DNA of 64,000 bases from Magnolia sinica. Taxonomy: Eukaryota > Streptophyta > Magnoliopsida > Magnoliales > Magnoliaceae. Made by a program: the position numbers and the translations under genes. The notes beneath the pieces were generated by a model. That model worked only from the letters and a program-made list of their open reading frames with translations. It searched no databases and was not told where the DNA came from. Where the stretch lies: assembly GCF_029962835.1 (NCBI RefSeq), contig NC_080583.1, positions 3,023,001-3,087,000 on the forward strand, read 5' to 3'. Shown here in pieces: positions 47,060 through 58,147 of this stretch. Numbering within the stretch: position 1 is the first letter of the stretch; every line of letters begins with the position of its first letter.

Positions 47060-47615
47060 TGTCGTGCGAAGACGAGCACTAACCCTCCTCGAGCTTCGAG
47101 TTGTACAAATGGTTCAAAGGAGATCCACATTACATGGCCCCACAGTGACATATTTACTATATCTACACCATTCATCTATTTTTAGAGATCATTTTAGAGC
47201 ATTATCCAAAAAATGAATCATATCCAAAGATCATCTGGACTCCACCATAAATAGCAGCGGAGATAATGATTTTCATCGTTAAAAAATTTATAAGGCCCAC
47301 CATAACGTTTTTTTTACATCCAGTCTGTTCATAAGGTCACAAGTACCTGAAAAAACATATTTCTTAAGGTCACAAGTACATGATTGAAGAGGAAAAACAA
47401 ATTTCATATTGATCGAAAACTTCTGTGACCCTAAAAAGGGTTTCAATGGTAGACGTTCAATCTCCCTCTAGTTTTTGTAGTGTGGTCCAGTTGATGGTTA
47501 GATATGTCTTATTTTGTATCTAAAGCCTTAAAATGAGCTCGCCAACTGGATGGATGGTTTGGATATAACACATACCTCATGATCAGACCCACAAAACTTT
47601 CTAACATTACCTGAG
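47060..47615. repeat. Foldback MITE, diverged, nested in the hAT-like element
   Basis: ACATGGCCCCACAGTGACAT at the left and ACCTCATGATCAGACCCAC at the right form the arms. An internal phrase ACAAGTAC(C/A)TGA is duplicated at about 47335 and 47370. Confidence 0.6.
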
Positions 47616-47900
47616 TCCATCCGCTTCTTACACCTGCGACTCTCTTTCTCTTTCCCTCTTTCTCTCTTCTGAACATAAGAATAAATCATTTCTCAGTATA
47701 TCTCTCTCCAGCAGATAAATCTAAGCTCCAAAACCTTCTTCTCGCCTTCTTCTTCAACAGAAATAGAGACGTAGATATGGAGAGAGAATCACAGATATAG
47801 AAAGATGGAGAGAGATAGAGAGATAGGGATGGGCTTAAGTGTACATTGGGCGGGATTTTTTAGCACCGAATCATAAAGCCTAGGCGATAAAAGTAAAAAG

Positions 47901-47902
<2 letters not shown>

Positions 47903-47946
<44 letters not shown>
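47903..47946. repeat. (CA)22 microsatellite
   Basis: 44 bp of uninterrupted CA in the right part of the 46137-48167 element. Confidence 0.97.
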
Positions 47947-47950
<4 letters not shown>

Positions 47951-49057
47951 TAATATATGCGGTCCGGATCGGGTTGGTCCGAATCGGATCCAATCGGATC
48001 GGGTTGGTTCAGAACAGGGCCTATTCGGATTCAACCCGAAAATAATTCAGATCTGGATTATGCTACCCGGTCTTGATCGATCCTAACCATCGGTTCTGTT
48101 CGAATCGGGTCGGATCGGGTCTGATCGAGCCGGATCCACCTGTTCGGGTATGAAATGCCCAGCTCTACTCACAGGATGTAGCTAGAGACGGATGGTGCTG
48201 TGTGGGGAATTTGTGGGGCCCACTGTAAGGTATATGTCTTATCCATGCAGTTCATCCATTTTGATAGATCGTTTTAGGGCATTAGACCAAAAAAGTGGAA
48301 GATTGAACTCTCAAGTGGACCACACCACAGGAAGCAGTGGGGATTGAAGTTCTACCGTTGAAAACTTCCGAGGGCCTACCAAGATGTTTATTTTCCATCC
48401 AACTTGTTCATCAGGTCACATAGACCTTTGTGAACGGAAAACATAAATATCATCTTGATCTAAAACTTCTGTGACCCCCAAGAAGTTTTCAACGGTGAGC
48501 TTTCAATTCCACTACTTCCTGTTGTGTGGTCCACTTGGATTTCAATTTGCATCCTTTTTGAGATTAAGCCCTAAAATAAATTTTCAAAATGGATGGACGG
48601 CGTGGATAAAACATAAACATCATGGTGGCCCCAAAGAGCCCCTACCAGGATCGTCCGTCTCTAGCGCGGTCCGGCTGGTGGGTAGTACTCAATCCGCGTC
48701 CATTGCAGGGAAAGGTGCTGTACTCGACGTGTACGAGATCTGATCTCGAATTCCCATGCAAGCTGAAGGTGCTGGCAAGGATAGTCGTACTCTCTCCACA
48801 TGTGCCGTTGTAGCATATGTCAGTGTGAAAGATCCAGCTCATTCATCGAGCGGGCCCACCATGAACATTTATTGTCCTGAAAATCAAGCCGGTCCACTCA
48901 ATAAGTGGGTCATGCTTATATTTGAAAAATAGACGGTTTGAAGAAAATAACTAAACTACCTAATTCAACGTTGTGGCCCAGATGATGAGTAGAGAGGCCT
49001 GGTTTTTGGTAAAGGTCATGTTAACGATGAACCAAACACGATGAACGGTATGGATCT

Positions 49058-49274
49058 TATTAAAGTGCATCTTCCAGAAGCATAACGGTCTAGCTATCCA
49101 GCTATGACTACTACAATCAAGGATTCTCCAATCAATACAACCACTTGTTTCTATCTTGGGGTGATAGCCCTTTCATGTAGCTGATCTCTCTTTAATTTTA
49201 TCTGTTTGTGTAATCTTTTATATAAGTGTATACGTACGGATTTAAAAAAAATAACAATCTCCACGCTTTCTCCC

Positions 49275-49324
<50 letters not shown>

Positions 49325-49350
49325 CAAACTCTATTTCCTTAGTTTTAACT
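49058..49350 (+). repeat. 5' LTR of the outer copia element
   Basis: 293 bp, ending in a (CT)n tract (49278-49319) and TTTTAACT. It is directly followed by the tRNA-Met-like primer site. TTTTATATAAGTGTATACG at about 49215 resembles a TATA-box region. Confidence 0.9.
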
Positions 49351-49495
49351 TGGTATCAAAACCAGGTTAGTATTTTTTTCTCTTTCCCAGGGTTGATAAT
49401 CTGGATTGAATCAACGCCTGGTGATATGATTTGATATTTTTTTCTTTGGTTTCAAGATCTAGTTATTGTTTGTTTATTTTTGGTGATTTTTTTTA

Positions 49496-50400
49496 ATGGA
49501 GGAAGACGGATCATCCATTGGAAAAACTGTTGTTGCACCCATATCTTCTACACAGCCCCTCGTAATTGAGAAAGAGAGTCCGACTCTCCAGATTACCACC
49601 GTTAAATTCGATGGAACCAATTACTTGACATGGGCAAGATCTGCGAAGTTCTATATTTCTGGACGTGGGAAGATAACATATATTACAAGGGCAGTTAAGG
49701 CACCAGACACATCAGACTTGGCAGCTGTTGAACGATGGGAATCAGAGAATTCAATTGTTATGTCCTGGTTACTTCATTCTATGACGCTGGAGATTGGGAA
49801 TACATATATATTTCTGTAGACTGCAAAATAGATCTGGGATCTTGTGCAGCGGACATATTCTCATAAGAAGAATGCTTCCCGCATCTATCAGTTGGATGTG
49901 GAGACCTCCCAACTATAGCAGGGGGAGAAGACCCTATTGGAGTATTATAATACTCTTTGACAAAAATGGGAAGAACTTGATCAATATCAGACCTTCAATT
50001 GGGAAAGCCCCAAAGATGGAGAGATTTTTTCAAAGTTTATTGAAGAGAAGCGCGTATATCAGTTCCTTGCAGGATTGAACTCGGAATATGAGACTGCTCG
50101 TGTGCAGATTTTGAACAGAAAAGATGATTTTCCACTTTTAGGAGATGTATATGCTTATATTTATTCTAAAGAAAATAGGCATAACTTTATGGGCTAAGAA
50201 ATGATCCAGCCTGGAGATAAAGCGACAATGGATGTAAACAGACATGGTTGGAGAGCACTGGTGACACCTATAGTATCATCGCCACCTGTGTTTCTTTCTC
50301 GCCCAAGCAAGAATCAGAAGAACTCCTAGCGTTTTTGTGACCATTGCAAGAAATATGGACATACCAAACAGTTCTGCTATTTTCTTAATGGGTTTCTACA
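49496..50400 (+). pseudogene. gag of the outer copia element, broken
   Basis: The frame opens with ATG at 49496 and shows the copia gag phrases FDGTNYLTWARSAKFYI and VMSWLLHSM. A stop at 49817-49819 ends it, but gag-like sequence continues in other frames (RIYQLDVETSQL, FLAGLNSEYETARVQIL). A zinc knuckle of the form C-X2-C-X4-H-X4-C (CDHCKKYGHTKQFC) lies at about 50338-50380. At least two frame disruptions separate these parts. Confidence 0.8.
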
Positions 50401-50569
50401 AAAAGGGCCTACCTTGCCACAAGCGAATCGGAGTGCATCCTCACCATCCACTAAGACTGCATCGCTGCTGAGATTCCGGTTCAGAATCATGCCCCTCCTG
50501 CTGCACCATCTGATCGTGTTACTGTATCTCGAGAAGATTTGGATTGATTCCATGTCCTAATGGCACAGT

Positions 50570-51805
50570 TTGACGAAAAGACAGCTACCTCCACTTTTGC
50601 ACAGTCGGGTACATTTACTTCAGCAAATATTGTCTCCATTGTTCCTTCCCGGCCCATCCTGGATCATCGATTCAGGAGCATCTGATAATATGAACGGTAT
50701 ACCTTCTCTTTTCCGTGCATATTCTCTTTGTTCCAGTAGAGATAAAGTTCGGTTAGTAGATGAATCTCTTTCTTCTGTTGCAGGGAAAGGACTCATAAAT
50801 GCCACCCCCTCTCTACCACTCTCTGATGTGTTGTATGTTCCTCAACTCACTACCAATCTTTTATCTATCAGTAGCATTACACGGTCGTTGAATTGTAGTA
50901 TTACATTTTTTCCATCTTATTGTCTTTTTCAGGATTTGGTAACGAAGAAAACGATTGGTAGTGGAAGTGAAGCTAATGGTTTGTACATCCTCGAAGATCC
51001 GCAAACTCCAAGTGTGCTTCAACCATGTGCATTGCAGAGTCAGCTCGTAGTAGCAAATAAACATCAGATTATGTTATGGCATAACCGGCAAGGTCACATT
51101 TCCTTTTCATTTATGAAACATTTGCTTCCAGATTTATTTTCTGGTCAATCAGTTTCTGACTTTCAGTGTGAAATTTGTCAATTGTCCAAACATTATAGAA
51201 TTACTTATCCCTTCAGTTCTAATAAAGTTAATATTTCTCCTTTTTCACTTGTTCATTCTGATATTTGGGGACCCGCTCCTGTACCGTCTCTTTTGGGTTT
51301 TAAATACTTTGTGTTATTTATTGATGATTTCAGTCGTTGTACCTGACTCTTTCTTATGAAACGTAAAGATGAAGTTTATTACATCTTAAAAAAATTTATT
51401 ACTATGGTTCAGATTCAATTCGATACAAAGATTCGTGTGTTTCGTTCTGATAATTGGATTGAATACGCGAATTCTGGAATCCAAAAGTTATGTGAAGAGC
51501 ATGGTATTGAGTATCAAACATCTTGTGTTAGAACTCCACAACAAAATGGTCGTTCAGAATGGAAGAATAAGCATATCCTTGATTTGGCTCGTTCTATCGG
51601 CATTGCGATGAACATTCTTAAATTCTTTTGGTCTGAAGCTATCTTGACAGCTTGCTACATTATTAACCACACACCTTCTAGTGTGCTGAATTTTCAATAT
51701 CCTTATTCTGTTCTTCATCCTCGTGACACAGAATTTATTCTTCTACCCAAGATTTTTGGTTGTGTGTTTTGTGCAAGATTTGGGTCAAGAACGTTCCAAA
51801 ATTGA
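50570..51805 (+). pseudogene. Protease and integrase region of the outer copia element
   Basis: The protease motif DSGAS is at 50669-50683. The integrase zinc-finger part (LWHNRQGHIS, CEICQLSKH) and the first core aspartate (HSDIWGP) follow in one long frame that ends at 51344-51346 with a stop. A second frame (51356-51805) carries RSDNWIEY and TPQQNGRSEWKN, where the family normally has RSDNGGEF-like and NGRVERKN-like sequence. The acidic residues are present but the surroundings are altered. Confidence 0.85.
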
Positions 51806-52439
51806 CCTAAAATCTTTAAAATGTGTGTTTTTAGGTTACTCTAACACACAAAAACGATATAAATGCTATCATCTACCCAGTTGACAGAGGTTTGTTTCCA
51901 AAGATATTTCTTTTTTTGAAAATCAGCCATACTATTCAAGTCCAGTTTTTTTGCAGGGGGAGTGGTTTGCCACTTGTCGTGACCGTGATGTCCAACCATC
52001 ACATGTCCCTCTTCCTATTGTCATCCCAGATCCACCTGTATCCTCTCAAGAGTTTTCCATGTCACCTATGTCGGTTATACATCATGAACATACTACTGGT
52101 GACTCAGTTGTACATGCAGGAACACATAAGGACTTGCAGTTTTTGGAAGGAAGTCCTGCTTCACAACACTGCAACGTTTCTCCTATATCAGATCAGTCCA
52201 TGCCTTTCCCACCTTGTGAGCAAGAATCTTCTGATGTTCCTCCTCTTGCTTCAGATCTTAATATTCTCATTGCTTTACGAAATGGTAAAAGACAAATTTC
52301 TACTAAATATCATTTATTTGATTATGTCACATATGATGCTATGGCACTATCTTATTGTACATTCTTAGCTTCTGTCTCTTCTATCACGATTCCCTCTACT
52401 GTCCGTGAAGCAATGTTTGATCCTAAGTGAAAAGCGGTA

Positions 52440-53048
52440 ATGGAGGAAGAAATGAGAACTTTGAATCACAATGATACTTGGGAACTAGTGCCATTACCCA
52501 GAGGAAAGAAGGTAGTTGGATGCCGTTAGGTGTTTACAGTTAAACATAATTCAGATGGTACCGTGGATCGGTACAAAGCACGGCTGGTTGCAAATGGGTA
52601 CGTACAAACTTATGTGATTGATTATTATGAGACCTTTGCTATTGTTGCAAAGATGAATTCCATTCGTGTCTTACTGTCCTTAGCTGCAAATAGTGATTGG
52701 GAACTTTATCAATTGGATGTTAAAAATGCATTCCTTTACGGGAATCTTCAAGAAGAGGCGTATATGACTCCTCCAATTGGTATCTTGTTTCCTGGCCATG
52801 AAGGGCAAGTCTGTTTCTTAAAGAAATCCTTATATGGTGTCCGCCAATCTCCTCGGGCTTGGTTTGATCGATTCAATGGGGTGGTTATTGGTTTTGGATA
52901 TTGATAAAGTGCAGTAGATTATACTCTTTTTATTAGACGTATTGGTGATAGTTTTACTGCTCTTATTATCTATGTCGATAATATAGTTATCATCAGAAAT
53001 GATCCAATCGCCATTTAAGAGTTAAAATCTCATCTTCAACATCACTTC
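52440..53048 (+). pseudogene. Reverse transcriptase, N-terminal part, of the outer copia element
   Basis: Motifs in order: NDTWELVPLP, then an in-frame TAG at 52527-52529, DRYKARLVANGY, YQLDVKNAFLYGNL, KKSLYGVRQSPRAWF. The catalytic box reads YVDN (52971-52982) instead of YVDD, so the second catalytic aspartate is changed to asparagine. The frame ends at the target site of the nested element (53044-53048) and resumes at 58148. Confidence 0.88.
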
Positions 53049-53617
53049 TGTTGTGCAGCACACCAACAACGCAGTGAACCAAGATTCAATCTCCAGTCTC
53101 ACTCATAAATGACAAACAAGAAGAAATATAAACTAGAAAAAGAATCAAAGCATTTAAAACAAACCACAAGACAAGATATACATAGAAAACCCCAACAAGG
53201 GTAAAAAACCACGGATGCAAACTTCCACTATGAAGAAAAATGAAGATTACAAGGTAATATACTAACCTCTCCCTTGGAAGTACAGAGAAAACCCTTTGCC
53301 AACAACTTAGAATTATTTCTTATACCCTAGAAAAGCCCTAGGGACACTTATTTATAGTTTAGGCAACTTTCCTTTTGCACCCTTGTGAAAATCGATTAAA
53401 AAAATCCCCAGTCCACATCAAATCTGAAAACGAATTTGCGTAACCTCGACTGGTCGAGCATGGGCCACAACCGGTCGAGCACCTTGGAACCCAAAAACTG
53501 ATGCTCACTAGACTTTGAGTCGAGCCAGTCCATGACTGGTTAAGTGGGCCACTCGATTGGTCAAGCAGGGTACTCGACTGGTCGAGCGGCCCCCAAATAT
53601 GGCTTCACATCTCAACA
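53049..53617 (-). repeat. 3' LTR of the nested copia element
   Basis: 569 bp. It contains several copies of the near-palindrome CTCGACTGGTCGAG and variants (ACCGGTCGAGC, CTCGATTGGTCAAG) at about 53445-53590. About 20 bp near 53460 (GGGCCACAACCGGTCGAG) are missing from the other LTR. Confidence 0.9.
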
Positions 53618-53687
53618 ATCTCCCACTTGGAGACATATCACCATAAACCTTCGTCTTTTATATCCGGAGTACAACTTGTCCCTGTCT

Positions 53688-54221
53688 TTAAGCCTGAAGA
53701 CCAATCAAAGCTGAACAGAGCTTCAACTTGTCCCATGTGATCGCCTTGGTCAGCATATCCGCAGGATTCTCACTTGTATGAATCTTCTCCAGGGAAATCG
53801 ATCCATCTTCTAGTAACGAACGTATGAAGTGATATCTGATGACAATATGCTTGGTCCTTGAATGAAAGACTGGATTTTTAGTCAAGTGTATTGCACTCTG
53901 ACTGTCACTGTACAGCTTGCAATCTGCTTGCTTCTTACCCAACTCTTCCAGGAAACCTTGCATCCACACCATCTCCTTGCACGCTTCTGTAGCCGCAACA
54001 TATTCTGTTTCTGTTGTACTGATAGATACTATCTTCTGTAACTGAGAAACCCAACTGACTGCAGCACTACCCAGAGTAAAAACATAACCTGTAGTGCTTC
54101 TTCTGTTGTCGATGTCTCCTGTCAAATCTGAATTCATGTAGCGTTGTAGCTTGATTTTTGATCCACCATAGCACAACCCTATATCCTTAGTACCTACCAG
54201 GTATCTAAGAATCCACTTCAC
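53688..54221 (-). pseudogene. RNase H region of the nested copia element
   Basis: A continuous frame with MKWILRYLVGTKDIGLCY, RRSTTGYVFTLG, SISTTETEYVAATEACKE and YSDSQSAIHLTKNPVFHS, ending LTKAITWDKL and a stop. It is the best preserved part of the element. Confidence 0.88.
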
Positions 54222-54386
54222 AGCTTCTTAATGTTTCCTCCTGGGGTTGTTCATGAACCTGCTAACAACTCCCACTGCTTGAGTAATGTTTTACCTCGTG
54301 CTCAGCATAACATACATGAGACTCCCAATAGCTGACACGTATGAGACTTTAACCATGTAGTCCCGTTCCTCCTGCATATTTGCACC

Positions 54387-55407
54387 TTACTCTTTAGATA
54401 GCTTGAAGTGGTTGGCTAATGGAGTGCTAACTGGCTTAACACCTCCCATATTGAATCGATCAAGTACTTTGGCTATGTACTCTGCCTGTAACAAAACTAA
54501 TTTCTTATTTTTCCTCTCATTCTTTATCGTCATGCCTAGGATTTGTTTTGCAGCTCCTAAATCATTCATGACAAATTCTCTAGACAATTGTCTTTTGAGA
54601 ACTGAGATGTCCTTTATGCTTGAACCGGCCATAAACATATCATCAACATACAGAAGAAGGATGATGTATGACATATCAAACTTCTTCAAGTAACAACAGT
54701 AGCCTACATGACATCTCCTAAAACCGTTTCTCGACATGAAACTGTTGAATTTCTTGTACCACTGTCTCGAGGCTTACTTCAAGCCATATAAACTCTTCTT
54801 CAGTCTGCACACTTTGTTCTCCTTTCCTGGTGCCACGTATCCTGTCGACTGATGCATATATATATATATCTCTTTTTCAAGGTCTCCATGAAGAAAGGCT
54901 GTCTTAATATCTATCTGCTTTAGATGTAACTGTAGCCACTATACTCAAGACCATGCGAATCGTAGACATTTTCACCATAGGTGAAAATATTTCAGTAAAA
55001 TTGATACCTGTCTTTTGTTGAAACCCTTTCACAACCAATCTGGCCTTGTACCGTTTCAAACTATCGTGCTCCTCCTTCAGTCTATAAACCCACTTGTTAT
55101 GAAGAGCTTTCTTATCCTTAGGTAGAGTAACTAGCTCCCATGTATGATTAGACTTAAGAGAGTCTATCTCATCATCCATGGCCTGCTCCCACTTAACCCG
55201 TGTATCTGACTGTAACGCCTCTTCAAAACACTCTGGTTCACCATTATTTGTCAGCAACAGATAATGTAAGGAGGGTGAGTATCGGACCGTGAGTCTTCTC
55301 TCCCAAGTAGACCTCCTCACAACCAGTGTCTGTGGCTTTGCCTCATATTGCTTCTGTGCATGATCATCCTGTGGCGCTGTAACACCCATGTCCAGTAACT
55401 CTTCCAA
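54387..55407 (-). pseudogene. Reverse transcriptase region of the nested copia element
   Basis: Two frames: 54904-55407 (WEQAMDDEIDSLKSNHTWEL, YKARLVVKGFQQKTGINF) and 54387-54737 (ILLLYVDDMFMAGSS with the intact YVDD box, LSREFVMNDLGAAKQILGM). The stretch between them has stops and shifts. Confidence 0.88.
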
Positions 55408-55439
55408 CTCTACGAATTCTTTCTCCTTGCCTTATTTTC

Positions 55440-56290
55440 CTACACATTGTCCTTATGCATCACTTTTTCATTGAAGATTACGTCATTGCTTCTGATGATT
55501 TTCATGTTTTCTGCATCCCAAAACTTGTAGCCAAAATCATGTTGCCTATAGCCTATAAACGTGCACCTCCTAGACTTCGCATCCAGCCTATTTCTGTGCT
55601 CTACATCAATGTGAACATATGAAGTGCAACTGAATACTCTGAGATGTGAAAGGATCACTTCTTTCCCAGTCCACATTTCTTCTAGTAGTCCACCATCCAA
55701 TGGTGCTGAGGGACTTCTATTGATGAGATATGCGGCAGTATTCACAACATCTGCCCAAAACGTCTTGGGCAACCTTGCATGTAACTTCATGCTCCTGGTG
55801 CGCTTAAGGATGATCCTGTTAATGCACTCAGCCACACCATTCTGTTGCGGTGTCCCTAGAATCATTAGAATTATTTTCTGATGTTTGATTCCATTTGCTA
55901 CACAATACTCTCCCCCATTATCAGATCTGAGACATTTTACTGTTTTACCTGTCTCATTTTCTATCATAACTTTCTACTTCTTAAATACATCAAATACATT
56001 AGATTTGTGCTTTAAGAAATAAACCCGCAGTTTTCTACTAGCATGATCAATAAAAGAAACAAAATAACGTGAGCCACCAAGAGATGATACCTGTATCGGT
56101 CCTCACATATCAATGTGTACAAGCTCCAACAGATGTGTCTTTGGAGAGCATCCTGTCTTCTTGAAACTTACCCTCTTCTGCTTGTCATACACGCAATCCT
56201 CGTATAATTCCAAGTCAATAGACTTCAGCCCTGGTAGCTTCCCTTTTGACAATAGCACTTTCATCCCCTTCTCACTCAAATGTCCCAACC
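55440..56290 (-). pseudogene. Integrase region of the nested copia element
   Basis: The zinc-finger side (GHLSEKGMKVLLSKG, CVYDKQKRVSF, LLELVHIDM) lies at 56103-56288. The core with LRSDNGGEYCVANG and GTPQQNGVAECINRI lies in 55440-55967. A stop-containing gap separates the two. Confidence 0.87.
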
Positions 56291-56599
56291 TCTAATGTCA
56301 TAACCACCCATTCACTCCAATTATGTGACTGAGAGTGAACTATACGATTCTGAAGTTACGTATAAAGTACCTTTCTTCTTGCCTCGAGATATCACCAAGA
56401 CACCTTTTGTGATCTTTCAGGAATCACTGGTGAATGTCGTCACATAACCGTTATCGGCCAACTGCCCTACTGAGATCAAGTTCCGTTTCAAATTCGTTAC
56501 ATGTCTGACATCCTTCAGTTTCAAAGCCATTCCGTCTTTCTAACTTATATGAACGTCTTCCTTTCCAACGATACTGCACTGTTCATCATCACTCAGGTA

Positions 56600-57220
56600 G
56601 ACTCTCCCGAAGTCACCTGACAAATAATCCGCAGAACTTCCTTACATGGAGTGACATGAAATGAAGTACCCAAGTCTATAACCCAAGACTCATTCCTTGC
56701 ATCAAGAGACAAGATTAATACTTCTGTGTCACTCTCCTCAGATAGATTCACTGAATCCTTCCCAGCTTGAGAGCTTCCTTCTTATTTCTTGAGCGCCCTA
56801 CAATCACATTTCATGTGCTCCTTTTTCTCGTAATGCCAACACCCGTCTTTGTCTTTTGGTCCATTGGACTTCTTCCTCGACTTAGAACGTTGGTGTTTAT
56901 TACCTCCTCTATTCAACTATCTTCCTCTTCCTTCAATATCTAAAGCATTCCTTGAGTCCCTTGAAACTCCTGATGCCTTTCTTCTAAATTCTTCGCTGAG
57001 AATTAGACCGGCCACATCATCAAATTTCAGCTTTATCGACCCTGAAGAATTGTTCACAGCAATTACCAAACCATCCCAACTGTCTGGAAAACTGGACAAG
57101 ATTAATAACGCCCTGACCTCATCCTCAAAAACAATGTTAACGGATTTCAACTGGCTCGTGACTGTATTGAACTCATTTAGATGTTCAGCCACGCTCCCAC
57201 CATCTGACATCTTCATGTTG
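56600..57220 (-). pseudogene. gag and protease region of the nested copia element
   Basis: A gag frame at 56917-57216 has GGSVAEHLNEFNTVTSQL and ALLILSSFPDSWDGLV. A damaged zinc knuckle (CWHYEKKEHMKCDC, second cysteine changed to tyrosine) lies near 56830. A protease-like WVIDLGTSFHVTP, with L in place of the usual S after the aspartate, lies near 56670. Confidence 0.78.
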
Positions 57221-57594
57221 AATAGCTATTTCATAAGATGAACCTTGTTGGACACTGAGGGTTTTTTTTTATATATATATATATGGTGGCTAGGGCTTTT
57301 ATTAATTCTTTTGTAATTTTCACTTTGGATATATTGAAGGCGACGCTCTTAGACAAAGAGAGTCGGATCATTCCTAAAGCGTTCCTATCTAGTAAAAATC
57401 ATTCATCATCTGCCATCTTTTCTGATTTCTTCTCTTTTCCTCCTAGAGGAATATAGAGGTCCTTCTAATACAGATAATCTTCCATCTGTATCTTCCAGAA
57501 GGCAAAGTTTGAACTATTAAACTTCTCAATTCTAGTTTTCCCTTCTTCCGTCATCGCTCCCAATATAATTAAACCAATAATCTCTGATATTAGT

Positions 57595-58142
57595 TGTTGC
57601 GCAGCACACCAACAACGTAGTGAACCAAGATCCAATCTCCAGTCTCACCCAAAAACGATAAACAAGAAGAAATATAAACTACAAACAGAATCAAAGCATT
57701 TAAAACAAACCACAAGACAAGATATATGTGAAAAAACCTCAACAAGGGTAAAAAACTATGGATGTAAACTTCCACTATGAAGAAAAATAAAGATTAGTAG
57801 GCAATATACTAACCTCTTCCTTGGAAGTATAGAGAAAACTCTTTGCCAACACCTTAGAATTATTTCTCATACCCTAAAAAAGCCCTAGGAACACATATTT
57901 ATAGTTTAGGCAACTTCCCTTTCTCACCCTTACAAAAATCGGCTCAAAAATTTACAGTTCGCATCAAATCCGGAAACGAATCTGCGTAACCTCGACTGGT
58001 CGAGCACCTCAGAACCCAAAAACTAATGCTCGTTGGACTTTGAGTCGAGCCATTCCACGAATGGTCGAGTGGGACACTCGACCGGTCGAGCAGGGCACTC
58101 GACTAGTCGAGCGGCGCCCATATGTGGCTCCACATCTCAACA
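57595..58142 (-). repeat. 5' LTR of the nested copia element
   Basis: 548 bp, the mate of 53049-53617, sharing CAGCACACCAACAACG at the lower edge and CACATCTCAACA at the upper edge. It has the same cluster of CGACTGGTCGAG-type motifs at 57990-58115. Confidence 0.9.
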
Positions 58143-58147
58143 GCTTC

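Larger units (their letters stand above)
46137..48167. mobile_element. hAT-like element, 2.0 kb, with nested MITEs
   Basis: The terminal inverted repeats are CAGAGCTGGGCAT and ATGCCCAGCTCTA. The flanks GTCACAGG (46129-46136) and CTCACAGG (48168-48175) match at 7 of 8. Both end regions are made of GGATCGGATT and CCGATTCGGG words. The middle is filled by two foldback MITEs (46520-47025 and 47060-47615), a short tandem repeat and a CA microsatellite. No transposase gene remains. Confidence 0.7.
45545..48700. mobile_element. Foldback MITE split by two adjacent hAT-like insertions
   Basis: The right arm (CGTCCGTCTCTAGCGCGGTC, GGTAGTACTCAATCCGCGTCC) pairs with a left arm that is in two pieces: CATTGGGTACTACCCTCAC ending near 45567, and AGGATGTAGCTAGAGACGGA starting near 48173. 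The body, 48176-48700, is a typical copy. The two pieces are separated by the hAT-like elements at 45568-46125 and 46137-48167. Confidence 0.55.
53049..58142 (-). mobile_element. Second Ty1/copia retrotransposon, minus orientation, nested in the first
   Basis: The LTRs, 57595-58142 (5') and 53049-53617 (3'), have TGTTG/CAACA ends. The target duplication is ACTTC at 53044-53048 and GCTTC at 58143-58147 (4 of 5; one later mutation). On the minus strand a primer-site-like TATCAGAG sits just after the 5' LTR, and a purine-rich CCAAGTGGGAGAT sits just before the 3' LTR. Gag, protease, integrase, reverse transcriptase and RNase H are recognisable in copia order. Stops and shifts break the polyprotein into pieces, though YVDD is retained. 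The type resembles Tnt1-like copia elements. Its insertion cut the outer element's reverse transcriptase between HHF and EIKHL. Confidence 0.93.

Noticed and set aside
51892..52430. Two overlapping 158-159 codon frames in the outer copia element
   Set aside because: They are two frames of the same stretch between integrase and reverse transcriptase. One is the natural linker, the other a shadow; neither is an additional gene.
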